10,717 bases of DNA from Flavobacteriia bacterium (lineage in GTDB: Bacteria; Bacteroidota; Bacteroidia; Flavobacteriales_D; Crocinitomicaceae): assembly GCA_009925805.1 (NCBI GenBank), contig RFQF01000064.1, forward strand, positions 1 through 10,717. The letters are read 5' to 3'. Position numbers and translations under genes: made by a program. Below, piece by piece: positions 1 to 7,318 of the stretch. A model generated the notes under the pieces. It ran no database searches. It saw only the letters and a list, made by a program, of their open reading frames with translations, and was not told the DNA's origin. Position 1 is the stretch's first letter. Each line of letters opens with the position of its first letter.

Positions 1-212
1 AAGGGTTCACCTGCTTCCAAACGTTGTACATCGTTGCTTAATTGTTGACGTGTTGCCTCATGAATGAGGGTGTCTTTAGCAAGGATAAAATCAACGGAGT
101 CCCCACCTAACCTAACCGACACCAGCTCTTTAAAAATGCTGCGAAGTTCATTCACTTCATAGTTCTTGGACAGGGAGGTGTTAACGTATGATTGAAACTC
201 GTGGACGGTCAT
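1..212 (-). CDS. prmC: Release factor glutamine methyltransferase PrmC (HemK), N-terminal part, cut by window edge
   Basis: Reading leftwards from the ATG at 212, 70 codons are visible before the window ends. They begin MTVHEFQSYV and run through a helical region to RLEAGEPF. This matches the N-terminal helical domain of PrmC, which normally ends in a GEPxQYilG-type motif just ahead of the methyltransferase domain; only the start of that motif is inside the window. PrmC methylates the glutamine of the GGQ motif in peptide-chain release factors, using S-adenosylmethionine. The catalytic NPPY motif lies outside, so the identity rests on the N-terminal pattern alone. The ATG follows directly on the TAA of the upstream gene (TAAATG), with no spacer, which suggests translational coupling and a shared transcript with the two genes before it. 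No frameshift is seen in the visible part. Confidence 0.72.
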   Translation of the reverse strand, partial: MTVHEFQSYVNTSLSKNYEVNELRSIFKELVSVRLGGDSVDFILAKDTLIHEATRQQLSNDVQRLEAGEP

Positions 213-731
213 TTAGTGTTTTCGTAACTCAATGAATTCCTTGATTTTTTCGTTCTCAATTACCACGCTCAGGTTGTAATAACTTAGCTTCCAACCCTGC
301 CGTGTTTTCGTACAAATACCACTACCTCGGCAGTCGAGCATCCAGGTTTCAAGATCCTCATCGAACCAAGCTGTTTTTCCATTTTCTGAAAAATACCACA
401 CCCGATTGCTTGGGGTAAAACGCCACGTTTTCGTGCTGTCGAAGTACGGTTTTGCAAAAGCCATAAACCCTTTTTTATCCCATTTTTCGGCGGGGGCGGT
501 GCCGTAAAAAACAAAATCCTCGGAGGTTGCCTCAAAGTAGGACTCAAATTTCGCTAAGGTGGCATTTTTATGCCAAGTATCCATGAGGGAATTCAGGGAT
601 TCTTTTGCTTTAGCATATTTAATCGATGACCCAACATTTTGGGTATATCCCGGAAGAACGAACAAACTTAGAAGACCCCAAACAACGAGGCGCACCTTAC
701 TTGTATAGGTTGTTGAGGTAAGTTGCGGCAT
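213..731 (-). CDS. Secreted NTF2/SnoaL-like (ketosteroid-isomerase fold) protein
   Basis: The product is 172 residues from the ATG at 731. It has a hydrophobic segment (VRLVVWGLLSLFVLPGYTQ, about residues 13-31) that looks like a signal peptide, then a domain with the layout of the NTF2-like superfamily, closest to SnoaL_3: a helix starting near SLNSLMDTWHKNA, a strand SEDFVFYGT, and a C-terminal RGSGICTKTRQGWKLSYYNLS strand pair. Members are small cone-shaped proteins of diverse or unknown activity, so no substrate is assigned. The ATG overlaps the end of the upstream subtilase gene by 35 bp. A GTG at 695, one base after the upstream stop, would give MRLVVWGLLSLF, a more compact signal peptide, and is a credible alternative start. 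The gene is sandwiched between the subtilase and prmC and is probably co-transcribed. The family call is fairly sure; the function is unknown. Confidence 0.78.
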   Translation of the reverse strand: MPQLTSTTYTSKVRLVVWGLLSLFVLPGYTQNVGSSIKYAKAKESLNSLMDTWHKNATLAKFESYFEATSEDFVFYGTAPAEKWDKKGFMAFAKPYFDSTKTWRFTPSNRVWYFSENGKTAWFDEDLETWMLDCRGSGICTKTRQGWKLSYYNLSVVIENEKIKEFIELRKH

Positions 732-1959
732 TCAACACATTAACTACACCTCCTTTAATGCACTTATCCGACAACTCGTCGTATTTTTGGGTAGTGCGCG
801 TTATGGCATCGCTAATTTCCAGCATACTTGCTTGAGGAAAACGAGATTTCAACAAAGCCGCCACGCCTGCCACCATTGGAGAAGCCATGGAGGTTCCTTG
901 CAAGTTTTTGTAATCGCTTTGCGGGACACTGTTGTAAATTTCCAGTCCCGGAGCAAAAACATCAACTTCCGAAACGCCGAAGTTGGAAAAAGAGGCAACG
1001 AGCATATCCCCAGGATTTCGGGTACTTGCTCCGATATTCAAGAACATTTTACGCAGGGTTGAATCTTGATAATCGAAGATGGGTTTTTTCGGAAAGTTCT
1101 CGGTGTAATCGATATCTGCGGCATCGTTCCCTGCAGCATGAATCATAAGCACATCCTTCGAAGCTGCATAGGCAATGGCTTCTTGCACTTTATCGTGGTA
1201 CGGAGAAAAACTTTTACCGAAGGACATATTAATCACTTTTGCACCGTTGTCCACAGCGTAGCGAATGGCCAAAGCCACATCCTTATCGTTTTCATCCCCG
1301 TTAGGAACCGTTCTTACCGACATAATGACCGCCGCATCGGCTACACCATGGTTGTCACCGATTAAGGAACGATCGTCATAATCCGGGTTTAAATTGTAGT
1401 AAAGTTGGTCCTTGAGATATTCCTCCGTTTCTTTATCGAATACACCTTTACCAATCATGCCACGATATTCTTCATACTGAGCTACATCCTCATCAAGGGA
1501 ATTTTTTGCATTTTGAAACATCTCTTGAATAGGATCATAGGCTAGACTTTGAGGGTCAATTCCTTCAAACTTGTCACGGTATTTTTTTACGATTCGTGCT
1601 TTTTCAAGACGCGCTTTTTCTTGGTTTTCCCCTTTGGCATTGCCCAGGAAATTCCAACCATGAACATCGTCTACATAGCCGTTTCCATCATCGTCTTTAT
1701 TGTTGTTGGGAATTTCTTTGGTATTGGTCCAAATTTTTCCTTGCAAGTCTTCGTGTTCCAAATCCACTCCTGAGTCAATCACTGCTACTATCACAGGAGT
1801 TGCCTTTTTTTTGTTTAAAATTTTCTTGTAGGCTACGTCGGTGTACATCCCTGTACCGATTCCATTGTACCAATTCAGCGTTCCCGGGATGGCTTGAGCA
1901 AGGAATGAAAAAGAAAGTGACCAAGCAACAAAAAAGCAAAGAGTTTTAGTGATTTTCAT
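697..1959 (-). CDS. S8 family subtilase, secreted, apparently lacking the catalytic histidine segment
   Basis: The product is 420 residues from the ATG at 1959, which opens a clear signal peptide (MKITKTLCFFVAWSLSFSFLAQA). An in-frame ATG 36 bases upstream (1995) would add a polar extension and overlie the promoter, so it is less likely. Visible are the catalytic Asp (VIAVIDSGVD, D62), an acidic loop DDDGNGYVDD (89-98), a charged helical insertion (about 107-190), the oxyanion Asn (HAAGND, N278) and the catalytic Ser (QGTSMASP, S357). Bacteroidota relatives carry a stretch with HGTHVAG between the helical insertion and the IMxxRxVPxGDExDKDVAxAIRYAV block. Here the two join directly at about residues 201-206 (GDNHGVAD), so the His motif is missing while the frame stays open. 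Activity as a normal serine protease is doubtful. No T9SS tail is present. It is first in the run with the NTF2-like gene and prmC. Confidence 0.88.
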   Translation of the reverse strand: MKITKTLCFFVAWSLSFSFLAQAIPGTLNWYNGIGTGMYTDVAYKKILNKKKATPVIVAVIDSGVDLEHEDLQGKIWTNTKEIPNNNKDDDGNGYVDDVHGWNFLGNAKGENQEKARLEKARIVKKYRDKFEGIDPQSLAYDPIQEMFQNAKNSLDEDVAQYEEYRGMIGKGVFDKETEEYLKDQLYYNLNPDYDDRSLIGDNHGVADAAVIMSVRTVPNGDENDKDVALAIRYAVDNGAKVINMSFGKSFSPYHDKVQEAIAYAASKDVLMIHAAGNDAADIDYTENFPKKPIFDYQDSTLRKMFLNIGASTRNPGDMLVASFSNFGVSEVDVFAPGLEIYNSVPQSDYKNLQGTSMASPMVAGVAALLKSRFPQASMLEISDAITRTTQKYDELSDKCIKGGVVNVLNAATYLNNLYK

Positions 1960-1992
1960 GTGGTAAAAAAATAAATGTTTCGAATTGCTCTT

Positions 1993-2025
1993 CAAAAATA
2001 ATTATTTTTACTAAAGTTGTTTCAA
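1993..2025 (-). promoter_or_regulatory. Candidate Bacteroidota promoter for the S8-NTF2-prmC run
   Basis: On the minus strand TATTTTTG (2000-1993) fits the -7 consensus TAnnTTTG, and a TTG lies 22 bases upstream (2025-2023), within the usual spacing for the -33 element. Transcription would start roughly 30 bases before the ATG at 1959. The same 78-bp gap must also serve the divergent subtilase. On that strand only a weaker TAAAGTTG (2012-2019) was seen, with a TTG at 1985 and a rather long 24-base spacer. Confidence 0.42.
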
Positions 2026-2037
2026 TCCGTTAAAGTT

Positions 2038-4845
2038 ATGTCAACATCTTTAGGTTTTCGGGTATTGGTTATTACTACCTTGTTCATGTTTTTGGCATTT
2101 CATTGCTCAGCGCAAGAAACCAATAAGCCTTCGTTTACGCTGCAACAATACGCACAAACACACCCGCATACTTCCATTTGCTTGAGCGCCCACAATACTT
2201 GGGAAAATAAGCAATTGCTTCACGATTTAGGGATTCCCTTAAAAAATTCGACTCAAAATTATCTATACTTCAACGCGAATCCATCCCAATTACTCAACAG
2301 CGACGGTTCCGCGAAACTCTCGGGAATCTATTTTTCCGTCAGCAACCCCCAAGCCCTAGCCGACAGCGCGATGGTCAAACACAAAATCAACCTGGTGCAA
2401 CAAGGACTTAACGGCGTAGACACCAGTTACACCGGAAAGGGAGTTATCATCGGCGTGGTGGATCAAGGCATCGATTTTAACCATCAAGATTTTCGCTTAC
2501 CCAGTGGCAAAACCCGGGTTTTAAGGTATTGGGATCACACCATCAGCGGAGCGAATCCTCCACAGCCCTACAACTACGGCGTGGCCTGGGACAGCTCATC
2601 CATCAATGCGGGAACCTGCACCAGCTTGGAAGTAGGCACGGCCCACGGATCTACGGTGGCAGGAATGGCTGCGGGTAATGCCCGAGCCAACCTTAAAAAC
2701 AAGGGCGCTGCTCCCGATGCGGATATCATCGTCGTAGAAACCAATTTCAGTTTACCCAACTGGACCTTGACCATCGCCGATGCCTGCGATTACATATTTA
2801 AGGTCGCGGACTCGCTAGGAAAACCGGCGGTGATTAATTTATCCCTGGGCGATTATCTTGGAAGCCACGACGGCAACGATCCGGCTTCCGACCTTATTGA
2901 GTCGCTCTTGGATTTATCCCCGGGAAGAATTGTGGTGTGTGCAGCAGGAAATTCAGGAATGCAAGGAAAATACCATGTACGAAACCCGATCATCGGTGCG
3001 GATACTACGTTTTTCTGGAGTGTTCGAAATGCTGGGACCACCATCGCAGGACCTGGAAAAATCGTTTTTGATCTTTGGTCCGATACCGCCGATGCCCATT
3101 ATTATTTTGCCTACGGCGCAGACAAAGTCACGCCAAATTATTCCTTTAGAGGGCACACCAATTTTCGTTATGCCACCAGCAACATGAATCAAGTACCTGT
3201 GACCGATACGTTGTACAATGCCGTGGGACAACGAATGGCCATCATTGACAGTTACCGCGAAATTGTAGGACCAAACTTTCACATGTTGGTGGTATTCAGC
3301 ACCATTGATTCGATCAATTACCGCTACCGTTTCATGACCACCGGCGCTGGAAAATACGATGCCTGGGGAGGCACATGGCAGCAAATGAGCAATTTTGTGA
3401 CCACGCCATTACCTACATCGGTGCAACTTCCGGCGATTCAACACTATATCATGGCGGACACGCTTCAAACCATCGTAAGTGCTTGGAATTGTTCTGAAAA
3501 AGTCGTTTCAGTCGCCAACATGCGCAATCGAAAAGGGCACATCACCAAAAACAACACGTATTACCAACCGGCATCAACGACCCCTGTGGGTAAGTTGAGC
3601 GAGAACAGCAGCAAAGGTCCGGCTCGCAACGGCACCACCAAACCCGATATCACCGCAGCGGGCGACGTTGCCTTAGCAGCAGGGCCCCTGGCCTATTTGA
3701 GCAATCCCGCCAACAACAGCACGATCGATCAAGGTGGATTTCATGTACGGAACGGAGGCACCTCCATGGCTTCGCCCGTGATTGCAGGAATGGCGGCGCT
3801 GTATTTACAAAAATGCCCGAATGCCACCTATCAACAATTCATTGCCGACTTACATAATACGGCCACGGTGGATCAAGTTACGGGCGCCACCCCCAATTTT
3901 GCCTATGGTTTTGGCAAGGCAGACGCACAAATGCTCATGACTTCCAAAAACATCAATGTTCATGTGGATTCTATCGTAGGTATTTGCATTGGCGGTACCG
4001 CTACGCTCGCTGTAACGAGTCCGAATACGCTCTACGGGGTGCTTTGGAGCAACGGTTCCACCGGATTAACTACCACTACAGCTATCGTAGGCACCTACAG
4101 CGTCCGGGTATTGGATAGTGCCGGATGCTACACGCGTTCAAATCCTGTAACGTTGGGGTATCTTACGCCTCCTTTCGTGGACGCTGGTGCTTCCTTTACG
4201 AGCTGCCCCGGTGTCCCAATTACCCTTTTGGGTACAGGAAATGCGGTATCGTATCAATGGCAAAATGGCATTTTGAATAACCATCCTTTTATCCCCTTGA
4301 CAGCTGCCACGTATTATGTTACAGGGACTGGTGCCAATGGATGCCAAGCGAGCGATTCGCTTACGGTGAACTTATACAACCAGCTAACGGTTGTGTATGA
4401 TGAACTCATCACTACGGTAATGCAAGGTTCTGCTCCGTTCAACGTTACCCCGGGGTCCCCGGCGGGAGGCACCTACACCGGAACAGGAATCATTGGTACA
4501 AGCTTTCATCCTACCTTGTCAGGACCAGGTTCTTTTACGATAACGTATAGTGTTACGGACGTTCATGGCTGTGTATTCAGCGATTCCTCCATCATTGAGG
4601 TTGTGGATCCAAATGGTATTGATGCTTTGGGATGGAATTGGGGCTTGTATCCCAATCCTACGGATGGAACGCTGCACTTGCAAGGCATTTCGGAACCTAC
4701 CGATTTGGAAATCTACGATGCAACGGGAAGGAGCGTTCTTCACGTATCCCAATATCAACCCGAAAGTGCTTTGCCATTGACCATGGCACCCGGCGTATAT
4801 CACCTCGCTGCCAAAGGAAGGGTTGTGCGGTTTATTTTACATTAA
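2038..4845 (+). CDS. S8 family subtilisin-like serine peptidase with T9SS type A sorting domain
   Basis: The product is 935 residues from the ATG at 2038. The TTG at 2017 would extend it by seven residues, but the ATG gives a good signal peptide (MSTSLGFRVLVITTLFMFLAFHCSAQ). The complete catalytic set is present: Asp142 (IGVVDQGIDF), His203 (TAHGSTVAGMAAG), oxyanion Asn305 (CAAGNSG) and Ser576 (GGTSMASP). About 200 residues of beta-rich insertion separate the Asn and Ser blocks. After the catalytic domain come two Ig/PKD-like repeats (VGICIGGTATL... and FTSCPGVPITL...) and a C-terminal domain beginning WGLYPNPTDGTLHL with a late GVYHL motif, the T9SS type A signal. It is therefore predicted to be exported through the Sec and type IX systems and attached to, or released from, the cell surface, with a role in extracellular protein breakdown. 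Unlike its divergent neighbour it keeps all active-site residues. Confidence 0.93.
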   Translation: MSTSLGFRVLVITTLFMFLAFHCSAQETNKPSFTLQQYAQTHPHTSICLSAHNTWENKQLLHDLGIPLKNSTQNYLYFNANPSQLLNSDGSAKLSGIYFSVSNPQALADSAMVKHKINLVQQGLNGVDTSYTGKGVIIGVVDQGIDFNHQDFRLPSGKTRVLRYWDHTISGANPPQPYNYGVAWDSSSINAGTCTSLEVGTAHGSTVAGMAAGNARANLKNKGAAPDADIIVVETNFSLPNWTLTIADACDYIFKVADSLGKPAVINLSLGDYLGSHDGNDPASDLIESLLDLSPGRIVVCAAGNSGMQGKYHVRNPIIGADTTFFWSVRNAGTTIAGPGKIVFDLWSDTADAHYYFAYGADKVTPNYSFRGHTNFRYATSNMNQVPVTDTLYNAVGQRMAIIDSYREIVGPNFHMLVVFSTIDSINYRYRFMTTGAGKYDAWGGTWQQMSNFVTTPLPTSVQLPAIQHYIMADTLQTIVSAWNCSEKVVSVANMRNRKGHITKNNTYYQPASTTPVGKLSENSSKGPARNGTTKPDITAAGDVALAAGPLAYLSNPANNSTIDQGGFHVRNGGTSMASPVIAGMAALYLQKCPNATYQQFIADLHNTATVDQVTGATPNFAYGFGKADAQMLMTSKNINVHVDSIVGICIGGTATLAVTSPNTLYGVLWSNGSTGLTTTTAIVGTYSVRVLDSAGCYTRSNPVTLGYLTPPFVDAGASFTSCPGVPITLLGTGNAVSYQWQNGILNNHPFIPLTAATYYVTGTGANGCQASDSLTVNLYNQLTVVYDELITTVMQGSAPFNVTPGSPAGGTYTGTGIIGTSFHPTLSGPGSFTITYSVTDVHGCVFSDSSIIEVVDPNGIDALGWNWGLYPNPTDGTLHLQGISEPTDLEIYDATGRSVLHVSQYQPESALPLTMAPGVYHLAAKGRVVRFILH

Positions 4846-4895
4846 TTCGAGGGAATAATTAAACCCTCCATTATTAAAGGTGTGGAGAAATCTCC

Positions 4896-4903
4896 TAAAT
4901 TTG
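4896..4903 (+). promoter_or_regulatory. -7 promoter element of speDE
   Basis: TAAATTTG matches TAnnTTTG exactly and sits 18 bases before the ATG at 4922, followed by an AT-rich leader with no Shine-Dalgarno sequence, as is typical of Bacteroidota. No good TTTG is found at the -33 position; TTATTAAAGG (4871-4880) is the nearest candidate. Confidence 0.5.
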
Positions 4904-4921
4904 CGCCTTAAAAATAAGAAC

Positions 4922-6205
4922 ATGAGTACAGCCCTTGGAAACCACATCCTTGTTGAATTTATGAATTGTGATCCGCACATCATGAACGATGTGGCCGCGA
5001 TTGAACGTGACATGGTGGATGCCGCAAAAAAGGCTGAGGCCACGGTGATTAATTCAACCTTCCATCATTTCTCCCCTTATGGCGTATCGGGCGTTGTGGT
5101 GATACAAGAAAGCCACTTGGCCATTCATACGTGGCCGGAATACGGTTATGCGGCAGTGGATGTGTTCACGTGCGGCGAAATGAATGCTTGGATCGCTTTT
5201 GATTACTTGAAAGAAAGCTTCAAGGCCAAATCGTACTCCGCCCTTGAAATGAAGCGCGGTTCGGTAAATTTGCTGACGCGCAACGATTTCGACATCAGCA
5301 CTATGCGCCAAAAAGCAAAGGAATGGGTGAATCCGGATTTTTATACACGCAACGTTTGGTTTACCGACAAAGATGAGAATCAAGCTTTATCGCTGCGGTT
5401 CACCGGGGAAGTATTTTTTGATCAGAAATCCCCCTTTCAGCGTGTACGCATTTTGGAATCGTATAAATACGGTAAGATGTTGGCCTTGGACGATATGGTC
5501 ATGACTACGGAAAACGATGAATTCCACTACCATGAAATGATTTCCCATCCAGCAATGTTCATGCATCCGAATCCTAAAAACGTTTTAGTGATAGGGGGTG
5601 GTGACGGAGGTACTATTCGAGAAGTATTGAGGCATCCATTCGTGGAAAAAGTTACGATGGTAGAAATCGATGGCGCAGTCATTGAAGCATGTAAAGAACA
5701 TTTACCGCAAATCGCCTCCTCTTTCAATGACCCTAAACTGACCTTGTTGGTGGACGACGGCATAGCCTTTATCAAAAACGCAGCACCCGAAACGTATGAC
5801 ATTATTTTAGTGGATGGTTCCGATCCTGTGGGACCCGCAGAAGGATTGTTTTCGGTTTCGTTTTACCAAAATTGTTATAACGCACTCAAAAGCGATGGGA
5901 TTCTTGTTGCCCAAGGGGAATCGCCCAAATTCAACGAAAAAGCTTTTTGTGAATTGAATTTCACCTTGCAAGACATCTTCGGAAAAGAGGAAACGGGCGT
6001 ATCCTTGTTTTTTGTCCCTACCTACCCCACGGGAATGTGGAGTTTTCAATACGGATTCAAGGGCGACATAACCCGAATTCAGGATCTTGACCATGAAAAA
6101 ATTGCCAGTTTTGTGGAGGAACAAGGACTCCGCTATTACAACGGGGCGCTGCATGTCGGTAGTTTTGCCTTACCGAATTTTGTCAAAAGTTTGCTGACGA
6201 AATAA
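4922..6205 (+). CDS. speDE: SpeD-SpeE fusion: S-adenosylmethionine decarboxylase / spermidine synthase
   Basis: The product is 427 residues from the ATG at 4922. A GTG 42 bases upstream would place the -7 promoter box inside the gene, so the ATG is preferred. Residues 1-115 are a prokaryotic (class 1) AdoMet decarboxylase: IQESHLAIHTWPE contains the Glu63-Ser64 self-cleavage site that yields the pyruvoyl cofactor, with His69 and Cys84 (DVFTCG) as the other active-site residues. Residues 145-427 are a spermidine synthase: GEVFFDQKSPFQ, NDEFHYHEM, the SAM-binding VIGGGDGG (223-230), VEID (247-250), and the catalytic LVDGSDPVGPAEGLF with Asp298 and Asp301, then QGES. The protein can decarboxylate AdoMet and transfer the aminopropyl group to putrescine, making spermidine in the cytoplasm. 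No putrescine-forming enzyme is in the window. Fusions of these two enzymes have been described in other bacteria. Confidence 0.95.
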   Translation: MSTALGNHILVEFMNCDPHIMNDVAAIERDMVDAAKKAEATVINSTFHHFSPYGVSGVVVIQESHLAIHTWPEYGYAAVDVFTCGEMNAWIAFDYLKESFKAKSYSALEMKRGSVNLLTRNDFDISTMRQKAKEWVNPDFYTRNVWFTDKDENQALSLRFTGEVFFDQKSPFQRVRILESYKYGKMLALDDMVMTTENDEFHYHEMISHPAMFMHPNPKNVLVIGGGDGGTIREVLRHPFVEKVTMVEIDGAVIEACKEHLPQIASSFNDPKLTLLVDDGIAFIKNAAPETYDIILVDGSDPVGPAEGLFSVSFYQNCYNALKSDGILVAQGESPKFNEKAFCELNFTLQDIFGKEETGVSLFFVPTYPTGMWSFQYGFKGDITRIQDLDHEKIASFVEEQGLRYYNGALHVGSFALPNFVKSLLTK

Positions 6206-6219
6206 AAAGGCTACTTTTA
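6190..6219 (+). promoter_or_regulatory. Candidate promoter of slyD
   Basis: TTTG at 6190-6193 and TACTTTTA at 6212-6219 (one mismatch to TAnnTTTG) are 18 bases apart. The -33 part lies inside the last codons of speDE and the -7 part just after its stop, so slyD could be transcribed on its own as well as by read-through. Confidence 0.38.
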
Positions 6220-6232
6220 CAAAAAAACACGG

Positions 6233-6742
6233 ATGATGCACATTGAAACCAACAAGGTGGTTACGCTTAGCTACCGTTTAACCAATCTCCTTACGGGCGA
6301 ACACATTGAAGAAACCAACGAAAATAACCCTTTGGTGTTTTTATACGGAGTCGGGAGCATGCTTCCCGATTTTGAAGCAAATCTGCATGCGTTAAGCGCT
6401 GGAAGCAACTTTGATTTTTCGATAGCGGCAGATCGAGCCTACGGGATTCCATCAGAAGATGAAATCGTCATGATTCCCAAAAATGTCTTCTACGATGAGA
6501 ACGGAACCTTTGATGATACTCATTTCCAAGTCGGCACCTTGGTACCCATGTCGGATGGTCAAGGACACCAGCTTCGGGGAAGGATATTGGAAATTAAGGA
6601 AGAAGAAGTTACGATGGATTTCAACCATCCCTTGGCTGGAACGGATTTACGATTCGAAGGCACGATCCTCGAGGTGCGTGAAGCAACACCGGAGGAAATC
6701 GATCACGGTCATGCACATGGTCCTCACGGGCATTCGCATTAA
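6233..6742 (+). CDS. slyD: FKBP-type peptidyl-prolyl cis-trans isomerase, SlyD-like
   Basis: The product is 169 residues starting with two adjacent ATGs (6233 and 6236; either may be used). The order is that of SlyD: a half FKBP domain (VVTLSYRLTNLLTGEHIEET, then NNPLVFLYGVGSMLPDFEANL, about 9-53), AYGIPSEDEIVMIP leading into the inserted chaperone flap (about 70-130), and the diagnostic return strand NHPLAGTDLRFEGTILEVRE (131-150). A short histidine-rich tail (HGHAHGPHGHSH, 158-169) should bind Ni or other metals, as in SlyD. The protein is cytoplasmic, speeds up proline isomerisation and acts as a folding helper; in enterobacteria SlyD also feeds nickel to hydrogenase, but nothing here points to hydrogenase. 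It lies 27 bp after speDE on the same strand. Confidence 0.92.
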   Translation: MMHIETNKVVTLSYRLTNLLTGEHIEETNENNPLVFLYGVGSMLPDFEANLHALSAGSNFDFSIAADRAYGIPSEDEIVMIPKNVFYDENGTFDDTHFQVGTLVPMSDGQGHQLRGRILEIKEEEVTMDFNHPLAGTDLRFEGTILEVREATPEEIDHGHAHGPHGHSH

Positions 6743-6753
6743 AATGTTAACAA

Positions 6754-6786
6754 TTTGGTAATCTAAACTTAAATTACCTACCTTTA
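6754..6786 (+). promoter_or_regulatory. Candidate promoter of ssb
   Basis: TTTG at 6754-6757 and TACCTTTA at 6779-6786 (last base differs from TAnnTTTG) are separated by 21 bases, the normal distance for a Bacteroidota promoter, and lie 28 bases upstream of the ssb start. Confidence 0.42.
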
Positions 6787-6814
6787 TCTATTCACACTAC
6801 GTAAATAATAGATA

Positions 6815-7258
6815 ATGGCTTCTGTTTTCGAAACAAGAATAATAGGAAATATTGGAAAAGATGCGGTAATAAAACCCATGGATCGTGGCATCATTGCGAT
6901 CAATTTTCCTGTGGCACACAATAAGAATTGGCGCGATAAAAAAACAGGAAGTAATAAAACCAAAACAACCTGGATCAATTGCACGCTATGGAAGCGTGAA
7001 GGGAGCAACCTTCGTATTGTCGATTTTTTGCTTCGGGGAACCTTGGTAGAATTAATAGGTACTCCCTACGCTAAAGGATTTGCTGCGGAGGACGGTACCA
7101 TCAAGAGTGAAATTCGACTGAATGTAACCGGCATCAACATTTTACGTGCCGTACACCGAACGGAAGATTTCCAAGAGGATATCGTGGATCACGAGGCGTT
7201 GTCAGCGTTTAACGAGGGCTCCTTCGAGGATTTCACAATACACGAGGAGGATTTCTGA
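6815..7258 (+). CDS. ssb: Single-stranded DNA-binding protein
   Basis: The product is 147 residues from the ATG at 6815. Residues 5-110 form one OB fold in SSB order: ETRIIGNIGKDAVIK at the start, the strand INFPVAHNKNWRDKKTG with the conserved N and aromatic, TTWINCTLWKREG (a variant of the family's WINVVxWGK-type strand), then LLRGTLVELIGTPYAKGF and IRLNVTGINIL. SSB coats single-stranded DNA as a tetramer during replication, recombination and repair. The linker is short and acidic, and the tail ends IHEEDF: it has the acidic-plus-Phe tip that recruits partner proteins, but not the usual DDxPF. Bacteroidota often carry several ssb genes; this one is not beside rpsF/rplI, so it may be the secondary copy, although that cannot be settled from the window. 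It is the last protein gene before the tRNA unit. Confidence 0.9.
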   Translation: MASVFETRIIGNIGKDAVIKPMDRGIIAINFPVAHNKNWRDKKTGSNKTKTTWINCTLWKREGSNLRIVDFLLRGTLVELIGTPYAKGFAAEDGTIKSEIRLNVTGINILRAVHRTEDFQEDIVDHEALSAFNEGSFEDFTIHEEDF

Positions 7259-7298
7259 AAAAAAGCTTAAAATCCGTTTTCATTTTTAGAAAAACTCC

Positions 7299-7306
7299 TA
7301 TCTTTG
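7299..7306 (+). promoter_or_regulatory. -7 promoter element of the tRNA-Asn unit
   Basis: TATCTTTG is an exact TAnnTTTG box. It lies 215 bases before the mature tRNA start but only 13 bases before the first 101-bp repeat, so the two repeats are predicted to sit inside the primary tRNA transcript as a long 5' leader. The -33 region has only a T-run (7277-7280). No equally good box was found between the repeats and the tRNA. Confidence 0.5.
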
Positions 7307-7318
7307 CAGTCACAAAAT

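Noticed and set aside
828..1148. Plus-strand open frames antisense to the His-less subtilase
   Set aside because: They are shadow frames of a coding region, with biased composition and no recognisable domain.
2953..3384. Open frame of 143 codons antisense to the T9SS subtilase
   Set aside because: It lies fully inside a well-supported gene, has no family resemblance and no promoter or leader of its own.
4849..4868. GAGGG ... CCCTC inverted repeat after the T9SS subtilase as a terminator
   Set aside because: Only a 5-bp stem with a 10-base AT-rich loop and no T-run on either strand; too weak to call.
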